From positions 1-64,000 of the IMG/VR virus record IMGVR_UViG_3300044845_000779: a DNA stretch of 64,000 bases; one strand, written 5' to 3'. The DNA comes from a virus. A program made the translations under genes and the position numbers. Below the pieces are notes generated by a model. That model saw only the letters and a program-made list of their open reading frames with translations. It did no database searches and was not told where the DNA came from. Positions 62,932 through 64,000 of this stretch are shown piece after piece. The stretch's first letter is position 1. Every line of letters begins with the position of its first letter.

Positions 62932-63105
62932 CTATTGGTAGATGCCCGCTACGAGAGCGACATCCCATTGATCGAACAGGCGTTGCACTCGTTCGATCGA
63001 GACACCAGTGCGCTGAGCAGTAGCGGAGCTGGTAAGTCCGCTGTGCCAGCAATGCTTGATTGCGTTTTCGATCGCGATTGCGACCGGGTCTTTGAATGTG
63101 TTCAT
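62932..63105 (-). CDS. Small helix-turn-helix protein, 57 residues
   Basis: Starts at ATG 63105 (AAGGAACACC upstream). MNTFKDPVAIAIENAIKHCW is followed by LTSSATAQRTGVSIERVQRL, a helix-turn-helix of the homeodomain/resolvase type, then FDQWDVALVAGIYQ. It is a likely DNA-binding regulator. The opposite strand also has an open frame here, but ribosome site and HTH favour this one. Confidence 0.6.
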   Translation of the reverse strand: MNTFKDPVAIAIENAIKHCWHSGLTSSATAQRTGVSIERVQRLFDQWDVALVAGIYQ

Positions 63106-63118
63106 GGGGGGGTGTTCC

Positions 63119-63397
63119 TTATTTGAGGTAGTTGATGACTCCCGGGTAATAGGTGCGCCCGTCGATATAACCGACGAGCCATTTGGCTGCGGTGGTCATG
63201 CCTGATAAGAGCAGACCAGCAACTGCAGCGGCCATTACGCCGCTGAACGTCCCCCAATGGAGGACGTATCCTGCGACTGCGCCTGCCAAGTCGAGCCATA
63301 AGCCGTATTTGAGCAAGCGCAAGAGTGTGATGCGGGGCAGCTTCCAGAATAGGAAAGCAAACCCGCAAAAGATAATGATCCCTGATTCGATGATCAT
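63119..63397 (-). CDS. Membrane protein, three or four segments
   Basis: A 92-residue protein with hydrophobic stretches MIIESGIIIFCGFAFLFWKL, YGLWLDLAGAVAGYVLHWGT and FSGVMAAAVAGLLLSGMTTA. A short loop with charged residues and an amphipathic C-terminus (AAKWLVGYIDGRTYYPGVI) complete it. The pattern is known in phage early regions without a role. It overlaps the next gene upstream by 4 bases. It could be involved in superinfection exclusion; there is no evidence. Confidence 0.6.
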   Translation of the reverse strand: MIIESGIIIFCGFAFLFWKLPRITLLRLLKYGLWLDLAGAVAGYVLHWGTFSGVMAAAVAGLLLSGMTTAAKWLVGYIDGRTYYPGVINYLK

Positions 63398-63570
63398 TCT
63401 CCGAGCTCCATCATTTTGTGTGGGCGTGGATCAACGTGCAGCGTTTGGATGGTGGCCGCGTGGTCGGCGGGGGTGCGACATATCAGCCAATCGGCTGCTC
63501 GCAGAACGCAAACGAAGTGATCGCGGTGATAGGTTTCACCGTCGTACCATTCAACGAGATAAATGTTCAT
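63394..63570 (-). CDS. Small hypothetical protein, 58 residues
   Basis: Starts at ATG 63570 and reads MNIYLVEWYDGETYHRDHFV, then CVLRAADWLICRTPADHAAT and a basic HVDPRPHKMMELGE. The opening strand V-E-W-Y-D resembles small phage proteins with an EWYDG turn. It overlaps the membrane protein gene by ATGA. No domain is recognised. Confidence 0.5.
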   Translation of the reverse strand: MNIYLVEWYDGETYHRDHFVCVLRAADWLICRTPADHAATIQTLHVDPRPHKMMELGE

Positions 63571-63601
63571 TTTGTGTGCTTTCGCTGTTTGTTCATGGGG
63601 T

Positions 63602-63671
63602 CCCACCGTTGGCGGGTGGGATTGATAAGACGCAGGTAACCCGGGGGCTATACATCGCCCCCATTTGGGTT
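63602..63671. other. Two GC-rich hairpins between early genes
   Basis: CCCACC/GGTGGG (63602-63607 with 63615-63620) and a longer stem AACCC-GGGGGC/GCCCCC-GGGTT (63638-63648 with 63657-63671, with ATTT bulged). No U-tract in either direction. They may be a termination, attenuation or processing structure between the genes at 63688 and 63394. Confidence 0.4.
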
Positions 63672-63687
63672 GAGTGGATTGACTGGT

Positions 63688-63990
63688 TTATCGCTTTTGC
63701 ATGAGGTCGATGACCTCGCTGATTGCGACCGCAAGCCCGATGATCAGGCTGTATTTCGCCGTGGTTTTGGCCGCGTTGATCGCACCCGGGTGCTTTTCCG
63801 CGTACTCCTTGATGCCCATGAGCATCGGTTTGTCGTCGATGACGATTCCGACTTTGGCGGGGCCGGCGGCGGGGGTGTTTGATGTGGCGTCGTTCATGGT
63901 GGTTTGGGTCTCTTTGTCAAAGGGTTTGAGTTTTGCGGGCGTGTCGCTGCGAAGTTCGCCGCGAAGTTCGATGTGTTCGATGATGTCCAT
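63688..63990 (-). CDS. Small membrane protein, 100 residues
   Basis: Starts at ATG 63990 (weak ribosome site; an in-frame ATG at residue 32 is an alternative). The N-terminal half is hydrophilic (MDIIEHIELRGELRSDTPAK, PFDKETQTTMNDATSNTPAA). The C-terminal half is AKVGIVIDDKPMLMGIKEYA and a membrane-like YSLIIGLAVAISEVIDLM. This is the first gene seen of the leftward series in the window; its promoter is outside. Confidence 0.55.
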   Translation of the reverse strand: MDIIEHIELRGELRSDTPAKLKPFDKETQTTMNDATSNTPAAGPAKVGIVIDDKPMLMGIKEYAEKHPGAINAAKTTAKYSLIIGLAVAISEVIDLMQKR

Positions 63991-64000
63991 GGTGTAACTC

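Noticed and set aside
62935-63126. Plus-strand frame of 63 codons
   Set aside because: All surrounding genes are leftward, and the minus strand encodes a small HTH protein with a ribosome site at the same place.

Overview
The window is one side of the genome of a tailed double-stranded DNA bacteriophage or its prophage form (Caudoviricetes). Evidence is the C-terminus of a large terminase, a P22-type portal, an N4 gp56-type major capsid protein, a long series of virion proteins, a lysis cassette, a tyrosine integrase with an excisionase-like neighbour, and a phage replication module. No tail sheath, tail tube or classical tape measure is recognisable, and very large internal-virion-like proteins follow the fibre genes, so a short-tailed (podovirus-like) particle is likely. 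The integrase suggests a temperate life style, but no CI-type repressor is recognisable. Base composition is GC-rich and codon use is GC-biased. A proteobacterial, perhaps betaproteobacterial, host is a guess from this and from family resemblance only.

Layout. Positions 1-37.2 kb are read rightward: terminase end, three small conserved phage proteins, portal, scaffold-like protein, an endonuclease VII-like HNH gene, major capsid and capsid-associated protein, a head-tail adaptor-like protein, a series of fibre or adhesin genes (8.5-16.4 kb), a 900-residue repeat protein, five further virion proteins, a 2271-residue putative ejection protein, then endolysin, small lipoprotein, coiled-coil membrane protein and small hydrophobic protein. 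Positions 37.2-64 kb are read leftward. In transcription order from 64 kb down these are small membrane and HTH proteins, a cluster of EPV-repeat proteins, an SF3 helicase-primase, a beta-helix protein, small proteins, a MoxR-like AAA+ ATPase with a metallopeptidase/VWA partner, a RecB/Cas4-like nuclease, a tandem array of four small paralogues, an SNF2-like helicase, a second paralogue array, a family A DNA polymerase, a possible DNA-binding protein, a DnaQ-like exonuclease, a dNMP kinase, a PD-(D/E)XK nuclease, a winged-helix-like protein, the excisionase-like gene and the integrase.

How the parts fit. The leftward genes supply replication, nucleotide metabolism and recombination; the rightward genes build and release the particle. 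Many leftward genes are joined by ATGA or TGATG overlaps, which implies translational coupling. A strong leftward terminator lies beyond the convergence point, inside the rightward lysis region. Between the integrase and the convergence point is a 27-bp dyad that could be an attP core.

Most unusual signals. (1) At least 13 sites, mostly intergenic and 25-160 bp upstream of gene starts on both strands, carry TCT-centred units (roughly TCTNAY) repeated at 8-bp spacing; one is mirrored into a perfect 14-bp inverted repeat. (2) Four adjacent small genes (47.3-48.35 kb) are clear but diverged paralogues of a family I do not recognise. (3) Seventeen in-frame [Q]AEPV-type repeats, including a perfect 73-bp duplication, run through two adjacent genes, one of which begins with an RMF-like domain. 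(4) A structured leader before the gene at 14014 has two mutually exclusive hairpins.
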